Part shown: one piece after another, positions 8,050-16,324 of the stretch
Layout of the letters: each line of letters opens with the position of its first letter
Numbering within the stretch: position 1 is the first letter of the stretch
Source: Pseudoruegeria sp. SHC-113
GTDB lineage: Bacteria > Pseudomonadota > Alphaproteobacteria > Rhodobacterales > Rhodobacteraceae
Direction: 5' to 3'
Assembly (NCBI RefSeq): GCF_025376885.1
Contig: NZ_JAHUBR010000001.1
Coordinates: 2,604,001-2,668,000, forward strand
Length of the DNA stretch: 64,000 nucleotides
Made by a program: the position numbers and the translations under genes
Notes under the pieces: generated by a model
Database searches by the model: none
The model's input: the letters and a program-made list of their open reading frames with translations, nothing else
What the model was told of the DNA's origin: nothing

Positions 8050-8349
8050 ATGATCCGCGCCGCCCAGGACTGCCACAGCATGCGCGAGCTGCGCGTGGCG
8101 ATCGACGCGCTCGACGCGGAGCTCGTTGCGCTTCTGGCCAAGCGCATGGGCTATATCGACCGCGCGGTGGAGCTGAAACCGGCCGAAGGCCTGCCTGCCC
8201 GCATCCCGGCACGGGTCGATGCGGTGATCGAGAACGTCCGCCGCGAAGCCGCAGGCCGCGGGCTGGACCCGGAGCTTGCCGCCGCGCTCTGGACGCAGCT
8301 CATCGACTGGTCCATCGCGCGCGAGGCCCAAACGATCACCCCGGAATAA
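8050..8349 (+). CDS. Chorismate mutase family protein (AroQ/PchB-like)
   Basis: This 99-residue all-helical protein belongs to the AroQ chorismate mutase fold. The N-terminal helix [19 protein letters not shown] is characteristic. The following [12 protein letters not shown] and the C-terminal [15 protein letters not shown] resemble isochorismate-pyruvate lyase (PchB) more than the standard mutase domain. It could convert chorismate to prephenate or work on isochorismate; the sequence alone does not decide. The ATG at 8050 is preceded by GGAGAGAAGCG; an in-frame GTG/TTG extension upstream has no ribosome site. It lies 63 bp after fhs and 70 bp before folD, so it is probably cotranscribed with both. 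Confidence 0.8.
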   Translation: MIRAAQDCHSMRELRVAIDALDAELVALLAKRMGYIDRAVELKPAEGLPARIPARVDAVIENVRREAAGRGLDPELAAALWTQLIDWSIAREAQTITPE

Positions 8350-8419
8350 ACCGGGCCCGCCCGGACGCAGTATGAATAGCCGGGCGCCTGAGGCCCGGCC
8401 ACGGCATCAGGAGACGCAT

Positions 8420-9313
8420 ATGACAGCACAGATCATCGACGGGAAGGCTTTCGCAGCCGATGTCCGCGCCAAGGTCGCCACGCAAGTGGCTCGTCTGAAA
8501 GAAGAAAACGGGATCACGCCGGGGCTTGCGGTGGTGCTGGTGGGCGAAGATCCGGCAAGCCAGGTCTATGTGCGCTCCAAAGGCAAGCAGACAGTGGAAG
8601 TGGGGATGAACTCCTACGAACACAAGCTGGATGCGGAAACCTCGGAGGCTGATCTTCTGGCGCTGATCGAAAAGCTCAACGCCGATCCGGCAGTGCACGG
8701 CATCCTCGTGCAGCTGCCCCTGCCCGGCCATCTGAACGAAGATCTGGTGATCAATTCGATCGATCCCGCGAAAGACGTGGACGGCTTCCATATTTCCAAC
8801 GTCGGCCTTCTTGGCACCGGGCAGAAATCCATGGTGCCCTGCACGCCGCTGGGCTGCCTGATGATGCTGCGCGCCCATCACGGCTCGCTATCGGGGCTCG
8901 ATGCGGTGGTGATCGGGCGCTCCAACATCGTCGGCAAGCCGATGGCGCAGCTGCTGTTGGGCGACAGCTGCACGGTGACGATCGCGCACAGCCGCACGAA
9001 GGATCTGCCCGAGGTGGTGCGCCGCGCCGACATTGTGGTGGCCGCCGTGGGCCGGCCCGAAATGGTGCCGGGCGACTGGATCAAGGAGGGCGCGACGGTG
9101 ATCGACGTGGGCATCAACCGCATCGAGAAGCCCGAAGGCGGCACGCGGCTCGTGGGCGATGTGGATTTCGCTTCCGCCAGCGCGCGCGCCGGGGCGATCA
9201 CGCCGGTGCCGGGCGGCGTGGGCCCGATGACGATTGCCTGCCTGCTGGCCAACACGCTCACCGCCTGCTGCCGCGCCAATGGGCTGTCGGAGCCGGAAGG
9301 GCTGACGGCTTAA
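8420..9313 (+). CDS. folD: Bifunctional methylene-THF dehydrogenase / methenyl-THF cyclohydrolase (FolD)
   Basis: FolD interconverts 5,10-methylene-, 5,10-methenyl- and 10-formyl-THF using NADP. The 297-residue length is normal. Visible are the substrate-binding YVRSKGKQ (YxxxK, catalytic Lys about 56), the signature [21 protein letters not shown], and the Rossmann stretch [18 protein letters not shown]. The C-terminal family motif [16 protein letters not shown] is also present. The ATG at 8420 has CAGGAGACGCAT upstream. Its place after fhs completes a formate-to-methylene-THF route. The gene ends before a double-hairpin element (9326-9401) shared with the convergent thioesterase gene. Confidence 0.97.
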   Translation: MTAQIIDGKAFAADVRAKVATQVARLKEENGITPGLAVVLVGEDPASQVYVRSKGKQTVEVGMNSYEHKLDAETSEADLLALIEKLNADPAVHGILVQLPLPGHLNEDLVINSIDPAKDVDGFHISNVGLLGTGQKSMVPCTPLGCLMMLRAHHGSLSGLDAVVIGRSNIVGKPMAQLLLGDSCTVTIAHSRTKDLPEVVRRADIVVAAVGRPEMVPGDWIKEGATVIDVGINRIEKPEGGTRLVGDVDFASASARAGAITPVPGGVGPMTIACLLANTLTACCRANGLSEPEGLTA

Positions 9314-9325
9314 AGCGACAAGGGA

Positions 9326-9401
9326 CGCGCCCGAGCCTGGGAGGCGCGCATGCGCCCTCCCGGGGGGAGGGTCGGGCGCGGCCCGGCGTTGCCGCCGGGC
9401 C
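9326..9401 (+). repeat. Double-hairpin element (family A, copy 2) between convergent genes
   Basis: Outer arms CGCGCCCGA (9326-9334) and TCGGGCGCG (9372-9380) pair perfectly around an inner GGGAGG…CCTCCC hairpin with a GCGC-AT-GCGC core. A second hairpin GGCCCGGCG-TTGC-CGCCGGGCC (9380-9401) follows at once. It fills most of the 111-bp gap between folD and the minus-strand thioesterase gene and may terminate both. There is no long T-run, so this is not a classical intrinsic terminator. Confidence 0.65.
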
Positions 9402-9424
9402 AGACAGGCGTTCAGCCGCCCGCG

Positions 9425-9832
9425 TTAAGCGCCCACCGGCACCATCGTGCCCTGCAGCAGCGCCACTGGCTTCTCCCCGCTGTCCTGCACCGCAAAAACC
9501 TCGGCGACCACAACAACCAGCCGCCGCCCCGGTTTCACCACCCGCCCCCGCGCGATCAGATGGGTGCCAATGGCCGGAGCCAGCAGGTTGATCTTCATCT
9601 CCGCTGTCACCACCTCCTGCCCGTCCGGCAGGCGCGTGAGCGCCGCGTAGCCGGCAGCGCTATCTCCTAAAGCGAATGTCAGCCCGGCATGGGCAAAGCC
9701 CTGCTGCTGGCCCACCTCGGGCGTGATCGGAGCGCGGATCTCCACCGCGCCTTCCGCCACCGATACCACCTCGGCCGCGAAGCTGCGCATCAGCCCTTGG
9801 CGGGCGAAGCTCTCGCGGATGCGGGCTTCCAT
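9425..9832 (-). CDS. PaaI family thioesterase (hotdog fold)
   Basis: The 135-residue protein has the hotdog thioesterase pattern: GFAHAGLTFALGDSAAGYAA (helix with the likely catalytic Asp, about 45-64), then strands EVVTAEMKINLLAPA and RLVVVVAEVFAV. Such proteins hydrolyse acyl-CoA thioesters, often phenylacetyl- or hydroxybenzoyl-CoA; the substrate is not predictable here. The ATG at 9832 sits 4 bp after the stop of the crotonase gene, so both are one transcription unit. The pairing with a crotonase suggests a role in CoA-ester degradation or clean-up. Confidence 0.82.
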   Translation of the reverse strand: MEARIRESFARQGLMRSFAAEVVSVAEGAVEIRAPITPEVGQQQGFAHAGLTFALGDSAAGYAALTRLPDGQEVVTAEMKINLLAPAIGTHLIARGRVVKPGRRLVVVVAEVFAVQDSGEKPVALLQGTMVPVGA

Positions 9833-9836
9833 GGCG

Positions 9837-10631
9837 TCAGTCCTTGAACACGGGCGCGCGTTTGGCCATCCCGGCCATCACCGCTTCCATCTGGTTCGGT
9901 TGGCCAAGGATCGCGCCCTGGATCTCGCTCTCCAGCAGCAGCGCCTCTTCGCGGCTGGCCTTCTCGGTCAGCGTGATCAGGCGCTTGGCGGCGCGCATCG
10001 CGTCCGGGCTTTTGGCGGCGATCTCGGCGGCCAGCGCCTGCGCGCGGGCCAGCGGATCGGCGGAGACTTCCGTCACCACGCCCCAGGCCTCGGCCTGCAG
10101 CCCTTCGAAAACTTCGCCGGTGTAGGTCAGACGCCGCAGCAGATCCTGCCGCAGCACGGAGGGAAACAGCACCATGCCGCCCATATCGGGCACCAGCCCC
10201 CAGCGGCTTTCCATGATGGAGAACTTGCAATCGGGCGCAGCAACGCGGATGTCGGCACCGAACATGATCTGGAAGCCGCCCCCAAAAGCATAGCCATGCA
10301 GCGCTGCGATCACCGGCTGCGGCAGATCCCGCCAGACAAGGCTCACGCGCTGGAAGATATTCGCATCGCCATGGCTGCGCGCCATGATGCCGCCGCCCTC
10401 AGAATTGAGCTTCATCAGGTCGGGAAAGCTCGCCACGTCGATGCCTGCGCAAAAAGCCTCGCCCGCGCCCGCAAGAACCACGGCGCGCACATCCTTGCGC
10501 GCGGCCAGCGCCTCGCCCGCTTCCACGATGCCGGTGAACATGCCCCGATCCAACGCATTGCGCTTTTCGGGCCGGTTCAGGGTGACGGTGGCCACCTGAT
10601 TTTCGATGCTGATCGTGACCCGTTCGCCCAT
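9837..10631 (-). CDS. Crotonase / enoyl-CoA hydratase family protein
   Basis: The 264-residue protein is a crotonase-superfamily member acting on acyl-CoA esters. The first oxyanion-hole segment is AGAGEAFCAGIDVASF, and the second is HGYAFGGGFQIMFGADIRVA. The later segment SRWGLVPDMGG differs from the two-Glu active site of standard enoyl-CoA hydratases. Retaining Asp there suggests an isomerase or another crotonase activity rather than classical hydration. It precedes the thioesterase gene by 4 bp. It is divergent from the sulfotransferase-like gene, with about 120 bp between them for promoters. Confidence 0.85.
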   Translation of the reverse strand: MGERVTISIENQVATVTLNRPEKRNALDRGMFTGIVEAGEALAARKDVRAVVLAGAGEAFCAGIDVASFPDLMKLNSEGGGIMARSHGDANIFQRVSLVWRDLPQPVIAALHGYAFGGGFQIMFGADIRVAAPDCKFSIMESRWGLVPDMGGMVLFPSVLRQDLLRRLTYTGEVFEGLQAEAWGVVTEVSADPLARAQALAAEIAAKSPDAMRAAKRLITLTEKASREEALLLESEIQGAILGQPNQMEAVMAGMAKRAPVFKD

Positions 10632-10752
10632 GGCCGCGGCCTCCCCTCGTGCAATTGCGGATGCCCCCGAGCCTGAGGCGCGGCTGCATCAAACTCAAGG
10701 GTTTCGTCGCGGCACGCGCGGCGGCGTTGATGGCGCGGATTTAGCCCCTAGT

Positions 10753-11571
10753 ATGGGCGCGACCCGCAACCTGCCCGAAGGCCCCGCCTTGCCTGCCTCC
10801 GAATCCTTCCCTTTCCCGATCCTCGAGCGCCTTGCTGACGAGCCGGTTACCCATTTTCAGGTTTTTGGGGACAAGAACTCCGGCACCAATTTCGCCCGCA
10901 CCCTGATCGGGATGAACACCCAGACACCCTACCGGCCGATCTACGGCTGGAAACACGGCGTTCCGGCGATGGCGGCCTTTGAACCCGGCGCGCTGGTGGT
11001 GCTGCTCACGCGCAACGCGGTGGATTGGGCCAAGGGGATGTATCGCCAGCCGCACCGCAACCTCCCGGAAGACGGCGAGATGCCCTTTGCCGATTTCCTG
11101 CGCGCCGAGTGGCATTCCAGCGTGGGCCGCAAGCCCGTCCGCAACTGGACGAAGAAATGGGCGGTGAGCGCGGAAGAGGGCTTTGCCCATCGCGAGTTGC
11201 AACTGGACCGACACCCGCTTACCGGCAAACGCTACGCCAATATCTTCGAGATGCGCCGGGTAAAGCTCGCGGCGATGATCGGGATGCGCCACCGGGGCGT
11301 GAATTTCGCGCTGGCCCGTTTCGAGGATGTGCGGCGTGATCCTGTGGGCTTCGTGACGGGTCTCTCCGCTGCCTTTGATCTGGAGTTGCAGCCAGACCCC
11401 GCGCCGCCGCTTCACAAGGTCTCCCCCACCCGGAACAGCCGCCGGATCGTGCTGACGCCCGAGGTGCTTGCGCCGGAAGACATGGGCTTCCTGCTGGACG
11501 GCCTTGACCGGGAAACCGAAGCGCTGGCGGGCTATGCCTATGGGCCAGATGGCGCACCCGAGCTTCTATAG
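10753..11571 (+). CDS. Sulfotransferase-like P-loop protein
   Basis: The 272-residue protein begins (after about 33 residues) with HFQVFGDKNSGTNFARTLIG, which resembles the 5'-phosphosulfate-binding loop of PAPS sulfotransferases (xxxSGTxx). It continues with LVVLLTRNAVDWAKGMYRQP, like the 3'-phosphate strand and helix with its conserved Arg. Near the end, LARFEDVRRDPVGFVTGL matches the usual DLxxDPxxxxxxL region. The acceptor is unknown: polysaccharide, lipid or small molecule. ATG 10753 is used; an open extension to 10606 overlaps the divergent gene's start and lacks support. The gene ends 7 bp before a strong bidirectional terminator. Confidence 0.6.
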   Translation: MGATRNLPEGPALPASESFPFPILERLADEPVTHFQVFGDKNSGTNFARTLIGMNTQTPYRPIYGWKHGVPAMAAFEPGALVVLLTRNAVDWAKGMYRQPHRNLPEDGEMPFADFLRAEWHSSVGRKPVRNWTKKWAVSAEEGFAHRELQLDRHPLTGKRYANIFEMRRVKLAAMIGMRHRGVNFALARFEDVRRDPVGFVTGLSAAFDLELQPDPAPPLHKVSPTRNSRRIVLTPEVLAPEDMGFLLDGLDRETEALAGYAYGPDGAPELL

Positions 11572-11583
11572 TCCCCACAAAAG

Positions 11584-11622
11584 CAAAACGCCGCCGGACA
11601 TCCGGCGGCGTTTCTTGTTTGT
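11584..11622 (+). terminator. Bidirectional intrinsic terminator
   Basis: AACGCCGCCGG and CCGGCGGCGTT form an 11-bp GC-rich stem with a short ACAT loop, flanked by A-rich sequence on the left and TTTCTTGTTT on the right. It sits between the convergent sulfotransferase-like gene and ftsH and would serve both strands. Confidence 0.85.
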
Positions 11623-11632
11623 GCCTTGGCCT

Positions 11633-13564
11633 TTAAGCCGAGGGCTCCGGCTCCATGCCGCCATCGGGCTTGGATTTGGGCTTTGTTTTCGGGATTGCGG
11701 TGATCGAGGGCGTGTTGCCGCTTGTCGGCGTGTCGTCCTCATCGTCGCCCCGGTTCAACGGCTCGCCGGCGATCACGCGCGTGATCTCATTGCCGGTAAG
11801 CGTCTCGTACTCCAGCAGACCATTGGCCAGCCGCTCCAGATCGTCGCGCTTCTCGGTGAGGATGCGCTTTGCCGTCTCGTAGCCTTCATCCACGATGCGG
11901 CGCACTTCGGCGTCGATCTTCTCCTGCGTCTCCGGGGAGGCATTGCCGCCGCCCTGGTAGTTGCCCAGGTAGGATTGCTGCTCGTTGGCGTAATCGATGT
12001 GGCCCAGCTGATCGGACATGCCGAACTGCGTCACCATCGCGCGGGCGATGCGGGTCACCTGCTGGATGTCCGACGCCGCGCCAGAGGTCACGTTTTCCTT
12101 GCCGAACACCAGCTCCTCGGCGACCTTTCCGCCCATCGCCATGGCGATCTTGGAGGTGTATTTGGTGAAGGTCACGCTCAGCTGATCGCGTTCCGGCAGG
12201 CTCAGCACCAGCCCCAGCGCGCGGCCGCGCGGGATGATCGTGGCCTTGTGGATCGGATCGTGCTGCGGCACGTTCAGCCCGACGATGGCGTGGCCGGCCT
12301 CATGATAGGCGGTCAGCTTCTTCTCATCCTCAGACATGACCATGGAGCGGCGCTCGCTGCCCATCATCACCTTGTCCTTGGCGTTTTCGAAATCTTCCAT
12401 CGTCACGAAACGGCGGCCCACACGGGCGGCCATCAGCGCGGCCTCGTTCACGAGGTTCGCCAGATCGGCCCCCGAGAAACCGGGCGTGCCGCGCGCGATG
12501 ATGCGCAGATCCACGTCGGGGCCCAGCGGCACCTTGCGGGCGTGCACGCCGAGGATCTTCTCGCGGCCCTTAATGTCGGGGTTCGGGACCTGCACCTGAC
12601 GGTCGAAGCGGCCCGGACGCAGCAAGGCCGGATCCAGAACATCGGGGCGGTTGGTGGCGGCGACGATGATGATACCCTCGTTGGCTTCAAACCCGTCCAT
12701 CTCCACCAGAAGCTGGTTCAGTGTCTGCTCGCGCTCGTCGTTGCCCCCGCCGTAGCCCACGCCACGGGAACGGCCCACGGCGTCGATCTCGTCGATGAAC
12801 ACGATGCAGGGCGCGTTCTTCTTGGCCTGCTCGAACATGTCGCGCACGCGGGAGGCACCCACGCCGACGAACATCTCGACGAAGTCGGAGCCGGAAATGG
12901 TGAAGAAGGGCACACCAGCCTCGCCAGCGATGGCGCGGGCCAGCAGCGTTTTACCGGTGCCCGGAGGGCCCACCAGCAGCGCGCCTTTGGGGATCTTGCC
13001 GCCGAGGCGGGAGAATTTCTGCGGGTTGCGCAGGAATTCCACGATCTCTTCCAGCTCGTCCTTGGCCTCGTCGATCCCGGCGACGTCGTCAAACGTCACC
13101 CGGCCATGCTTCTCGGTCAGCAGCTTGGCGCGCGATTTGCCAAAGCCCATCGCGCCGCCACGGCCCCCGCCCTGCATGCGGTTCATGAAATAGATCCAGA
13201 CCCCGATCAGCAGCGCAAAGGGCAGAAGCGTCATCAGGAAGGAGGTGAAGCCCGATTGCTGTTGCGGTTTGGCGTTGACCGGCACGTTGTTGTCGATCAG
13301 CAGGTTCGTCACTTCCGCGTCATCGGGGCGGATGGCGACGTAATCATTGCCGTCGTTGCCGCGGAACAGGACGCGCTCGCCGTCCAGCGTCACGGAGGCG
13401 ACATTGCCGCCCTCTACGGCCGTCACGAACTCCGAATAGCTCTTGCTGGAGGTGTTGATCGCGGAATTGTTGCCGCTGAACAGGTTGAACAGCGCCAGGA
13501 TCAGCAGGAATGCCACGACCCAGAAGGCGATGTTTCGTGCGTTGCCCAAGGGAAATCTCCTCAA
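11633..13564 (-). CDS. ftsH: ATP-dependent zinc metalloprotease FtsH
   Basis: FtsH is a membrane-anchored AAA+ protease that removes misassembled membrane proteins and some regulators. The 643-residue protein has a first helix at about 9-28, a periplasmic domain, and a second helix ([20 protein letters not shown], about 105-125). Walker A GPPGTGKT is near 195-202, Walker [11 protein letters not shown] near 254-263, and the second region of homology includes [20 protein letters not shown]. The zinc site is HEAGH near 418-422, with the downstream acidic ligand in the family region. Its C-terminal tail is rich in Asp, Thr, Pro and Lys. It is the last gene of the tol-pal-tilS-ftsH run. Confidence 0.98.
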   Translation of the reverse strand: MRRFPLGNARNIAFWVVAFLLILALFNLFSGNNSAINTSSKSYSEFVTAVEGGNVASVTLDGERVLFRGNDGNDYVAIRPDDAEVTNLLIDNNVPVNAKPQQQSGFTSFLMTLLPFALLIGVWIYFMNRMQGGGRGGAMGFGKSRAKLLTEKHGRVTFDDVAGIDEAKDELEEIVEFLRNPQKFSRLGGKIPKGALLVGPPGTGKTLLARAIAGEAGVPFFTISGSDFVEMFVGVGASRVRDMFEQAKKNAPCIVFIDEIDAVGRSRGVGYGGGNDEREQTLNQLLVEMDGFEANEGIIIVAATNRPDVLDPALLRPGRFDRQVQVPNPDIKGREKILGVHARKVPLGPDVDLRIIARGTPGFSGADLANLVNEAALMAARVGRRFVTMEDFENAKDKVMMGSERRSMVMSEDEKKLTAYHEAGHAIVGLNVPQHDPIHKATIIPRGRALGLVLSLPERDQLSVTFTKYTSKIAMAMGGKVAEELVFGKENVTSGAASDIQQVTRIARAMVTQFGMSDQLGHIDYANEQQSYLGNYQGGGNASPETQEKIDAEVRRIVDEGYETAKRILTEKRDDLERLANGLLEYETLTGNEITRVIAGEPLNRGDDEDDTPTSGNTPSITAIPKTKPKSKPDGGMEPEPSA

Positions 13565-13631
13565 AACTTTTCAGGCCAGCGAGCCAAGGCCCCCAGCCGT
13601 TACCTTTAAAATAGAGATCATGAAGGTTTCT

Positions 13632-14873
13632 TCAATGCGATAAAATCGAAGTGAAGAAGTCCGAAGCCCCTTTAGCAAGCGCAATTGCGCCGTTCGGCCC
13701 ATGACCGGCCAGCGGGGCCGCCATCAGGGCCTGTCCCCGCCAGAGCGCGGGCGCGGCCAGAAGGCTTGCGCGCGGCAGGCCTGATGTGCGCCAGTCGGGG
13801 CATTGGGCAAGCCCCGCTTCGCCCAGCATGGCGAGGCTATCGCCTTGTTCATAAGGTGCTTTCGCGATCCAGCGGGTGTCCCATGGCCCCGGTGCGGGGC
13901 AGGTCAGCCCCGCCACAGCCGCCGGTTCGCGGCAGATCCGCAAGTGGTTGCCTTCACGCAGGATCAAGCAGCCGTGCAGGTTTCGGGTTTCTCCGCCCAG
14001 CACCGCCTCAAGCGTTGCCGTGAGCGTGGTCAGGCGCGGGCGGTATGTTGCCGAGGCCACCCAGCAGAGCGCATGGGCGAATAGCCGCAGGCGGGTGTCC
14101 TCCGGGCAAGAGCCAAGCGCGCCTGTGTCAAATACCACGTCGCCGCCCTGCACCTGCGCGCAGGTTTGCGCCTTCTCATAGGCGAGTTGCGCAAGGGCGC
14201 TGCGGGCGCGATCCATCGCCTGCGCCGTTTCCGCCAGCCGGGCCTGATCCAGCTCTAGCGCCGCAATCGCCTTGCGCATCCGCACGCGGGAAAAGCGACC
14301 ATCTGAATTGCTCGGATCTTCCGCCCACCCCTCCCCGATTGCTGACAGGTAGCGGCGCAGATCGGCCCGGCTGCAACCCAGAAGCGGGCGCAGCCAGCGC
14401 AGGCCTGCGTACTGCCGTTCGGCCTGCATCGCCGCCAGCCCGTCCACACCGGAGCCGCGCGCCAGCCGCAGCAGCAGCGTTTCGGCCTGATCGTCCTGCG
14501 TATGGGCCAGCGCCACGGCGGGCAGGCCCTCGGCCTTCGCCCAATCGGCCATCAGGTTGCGCCGCGCGCGGCGGGCGGCGTCCTGCAGGTTGCCCTGCCC
14601 GTCCCAGCCCGTCCAGTTCAGCACCCGATGCGCCACACCAAGCCGGGCGCAAAGCGTAGCGACGGCCTGCGCTTCCTCGGCGGAAGCTTGACGCAGGCCA
14701 TGATCCACCGTCACCGCCATCAGGCGCTGCGCAGGCCAGGCGTCGGCCAGCGCGCAGAGCAGCGCGACGGAATCCCCGCCGCCAGAAACGGCAATGCCGA
14801 GCCTTTCGGGCTCGGCAAGGGTTTCGGGCCAGACAGGGCGGCCGGTGATCTGCTGAAAACGGCTCAGCTGCAC
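13632..14873 (-). CDS. tilS: tRNA(Ile)-lysidine synthase
   Basis: TilS attaches lysine to C34 of tRNA-Ile2 so that it reads AUA. The 413-residue protein has the N-type ATP pyrophosphatase loop AVSGGGDSVALL (Ser30 to Ser35) and the following HTQDDQAETLLLRLARGSG, both diagnostic. The start chosen is GTG 14873, which overlaps the cpoB stop by 10 bases (GTGCAGCTGA). A longer frame reaching 14957 would overlap cpoB by 94 bases and adds residues with no family match. The C-terminal substrate-binding part is present but weakly conserved, as usual. It lies 67 bp before ftsH, the common alphaproteobacterial order. Confidence 0.93.
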   Translation of the reverse strand: MQLSRFQQITGRPVWPETLAEPERLGIAVSGGGDSVALLCALADAWPAQRLMAVTVDHGLRQASAEEAQAVATLCARLGVAHRVLNWTGWDGQGNLQDAARRARRNLMADWAKAEGLPAVALAHTQDDQAETLLLRLARGSGVDGLAAMQAERQYAGLRWLRPLLGCSRADLRRYLSAIGEGWAEDPSNSDGRFSRVRMRKAIAALELDQARLAETAQAMDRARSALAQLAYEKAQTCAQVQGGDVVFDTGALGSCPEDTRLRLFAHALCWVASATYRPRLTTLTATLEAVLGGETRNLHGCLILREGNHLRICREPAAVAGLTCPAPGPWDTRWIAKAPYEQGDSLAMLGEAGLAQCPDWRTSGLPRASLLAAPALWRGQALMAAPLAGHGPNGAIALAKGASDFFTSILSH

Positions 14874-15691
14874 CCGAGGCTCGACATGGTGGATTGCGCC
14901 TGCGACACGACGGCGGCCGCCGGGAAGCGAGCCTGCACTTCGCTCAGTGTCACGCAAGCCTCGTTGGTCTGGCCAAGCGCCGCCAGAGACGCCCCCAGTT
15001 TGAAGAGCGCATCCGGCGCGAGCGCGCCATCGGGCGTGCCGGAGAAGCTGTCCAGAAAGGCGCGCGCGGCGGCGGACATCTCGCCGAGCGCCTCGTGGGC
15101 CTGACCGCGCAGGTAATGCGCTTCAGCACTCAAGGGGCTGCCCGGATAGGTCTGGGTGAAGGCCTGGAACTGATCGGCAGCTGTGCGGTAATCCCCGCCG
15201 TCAAACGCCGCCTTGGCTGTCTCGAAGTCGGTTTTCTCACCGATGGCCAGCTCCGGCCCCTCGCCCGGCAGCGGCACCGCAGGCGCCGCCGCGGGTGCGC
15301 CTTCCAGCCCGCCAAGCGTGGAGGTTTCGCCAAGCTTGCTCAGATCGCCGCCTTCAAGCTCCACCAGACGGAACTCCAGATCACCGATCCGGTTGGCCCC
15401 GTCCTGCGCCACGGCGTTCACGCGGAACTCCAGATCCTCGGTGGCCGAGGTCAGCCGCTGCACTTCGCGCTCGATGGCGTCCAGACGCTCCAGCGGCGTG
15501 TTGCCACTCAGATTACCGCCCGGCGCCCCGGTGGTGGAGAGCTCGCGCTTGAGCTTCTGGATCTCCACATAGACCACCGACAGCTCCTGCCGGATGTCGG
15601 CCAGCGTCTGGGTGCGATCCTGGGCGAAGGCAAGGCTTGTGGGCAGGATCATCGCGCCCGACATCAGCAGCGCGGAAAACAGGCGTTTCAT
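14864..15691 (-). CDS. cpoB: Cell division coordinator CpoB (YbgF)
   Basis: CpoB is a periplasmic TolA partner that couples outer-membrane constriction with septal peptidoglycan synthesis. The 275-residue protein has a signal peptide (to about residue 23, FA-QDR), an N-terminal coiled coil with heptad-like Leu/Ile spacing (about 25-115), and a C-terminal TPR region (about 150-275). The TPR repeats include FDGGDYRTAADQFQAF, SPLSAEAHYLRGQAHEALGE and SGTPDGALAPDALFKLGASL. The gene follows pal by 23 bp and overlaps tilS by 10 bp, so it belongs to the tol-pal unit. Confidence 0.93.
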   Translation of the reverse strand: MKRLFSALLMSGAMILPTSLAFAQDRTQTLADIRQELSVVYVEIQKLKRELSTTGAPGGNLSGNTPLERLDAIEREVQRLTSATEDLEFRVNAVAQDGANRIGDLEFRLVELEGGDLSKLGETSTLGGLEGAPAAAPAVPLPGEGPELAIGEKTDFETAKAAFDGGDYRTAADQFQAFTQTYPGSPLSAEAHYLRGQAHEALGEMSAAARAFLDSFSGTPDGALAPDALFKLGASLAALGQTNEACVTLSEVQARFPAAAVVSQAQSTMSSLGCS

Positions 15692-15714
15692 CGCGTGTCC
15701 TCTTTCTTTCTGGC

Positions 15715-16245
15715 TCAGCTCGTCAGCCCGCCTGCGGCCAGCACCGTCACGGCACGGCGGTTCTGGGCGTAGCAGCTTTCCTCGGAGCAGATCTCCAGCG
15801 GGCGTTCCTTGCCGTAGGTCACCGTTTTCAGGCGGCTTGCCGAGATCCCGCGCGAGACGAGATATTCGTTCACCGCATTGGCGCGGCGCGCGCCAAGGGC
15901 GAGGTTGTATTCGCGGGTGCCCTGCTCGTCGGCGTGGCCTTCGATCACGGCGGTGTATTGTGGGTTCTGCTGCAGCCAGTTGGCCTGCGCGTTCAGCGTG
16001 TTGCGGGCCACATCGTTCAGACTGCTCTGGTCAACGTCAAACAGGATGCGATCGCCCACCGCCTGCTGGAAATAGGCGATGGAGGTGGGATCGGACAGCT
16101 CGCCCACACCCACGCCGCCGCCGTTCAGCCCGTAATCGGCCGGGTTGATGCCATCGGCACCGCCGCCAGACCCAAAACGATCGTTGGAACAGGCGCTCAC
16201 GCCGAGAGCGGCGAGCAGAAGAATTGCCTTGGTGAAATGCTTCAT
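15715..16245 (-). CDS. pal: Peptidoglycan-associated lipoprotein Pal
   Basis: Pal anchors the outer membrane to peptidoglycan and binds TolB. The 176-residue precursor has a lipobox (LGVSAC, Cys19) followed by SND; no Asp at +2, consistent with outer-membrane sorting. A short Gly-rich linker is followed by the OmpA-like domain (about 65-170). There the peptidoglycan-binding segment VIEGHADEQGTREYNLALG and RRANAVNEYLVSRGI is intact, with the Asp and Arg that contact diaminopimelate. It lies 79 bp after tolB and 23 bp before cpoB. Confidence 0.96.
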   Translation of the reverse strand: MKHFTKAILLLAALGVSACSNDRFGSGGGADGINPADYGLNGGGVGVGELSDPTSIAYFQQAVGDRILFDVDQSSLNDVARNTLNAQANWLQQNPQYTAVIEGHADEQGTREYNLALGARRANAVNEYLVSRGISASRLKTVTYGKERPLEICSEESCYAQNRRAVTVLAAGGLTS

Positions 16246-16324
16246 CGGGTTTGCCCCTTGCTTTGTCTTTATTGGCTCGATGGCCGTGAGGTTATCATCT
16301 CCGCCCCCACATGGGAACGGATCA

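Noticed and set aside
6217-8331. A 704-codon open frame on the minus strand opposite fhs
   Set aside because: Same reason: fhs is unmistakable and the antisense product is a His/Arg/Ala-rich shadow with no domain.
11468-13609. A 713-codon open frame opposite ftsH
   Set aside because: A shadow of ftsH. It has no ribosome site or recognisable domain and runs through the terminator at 11584-11622.
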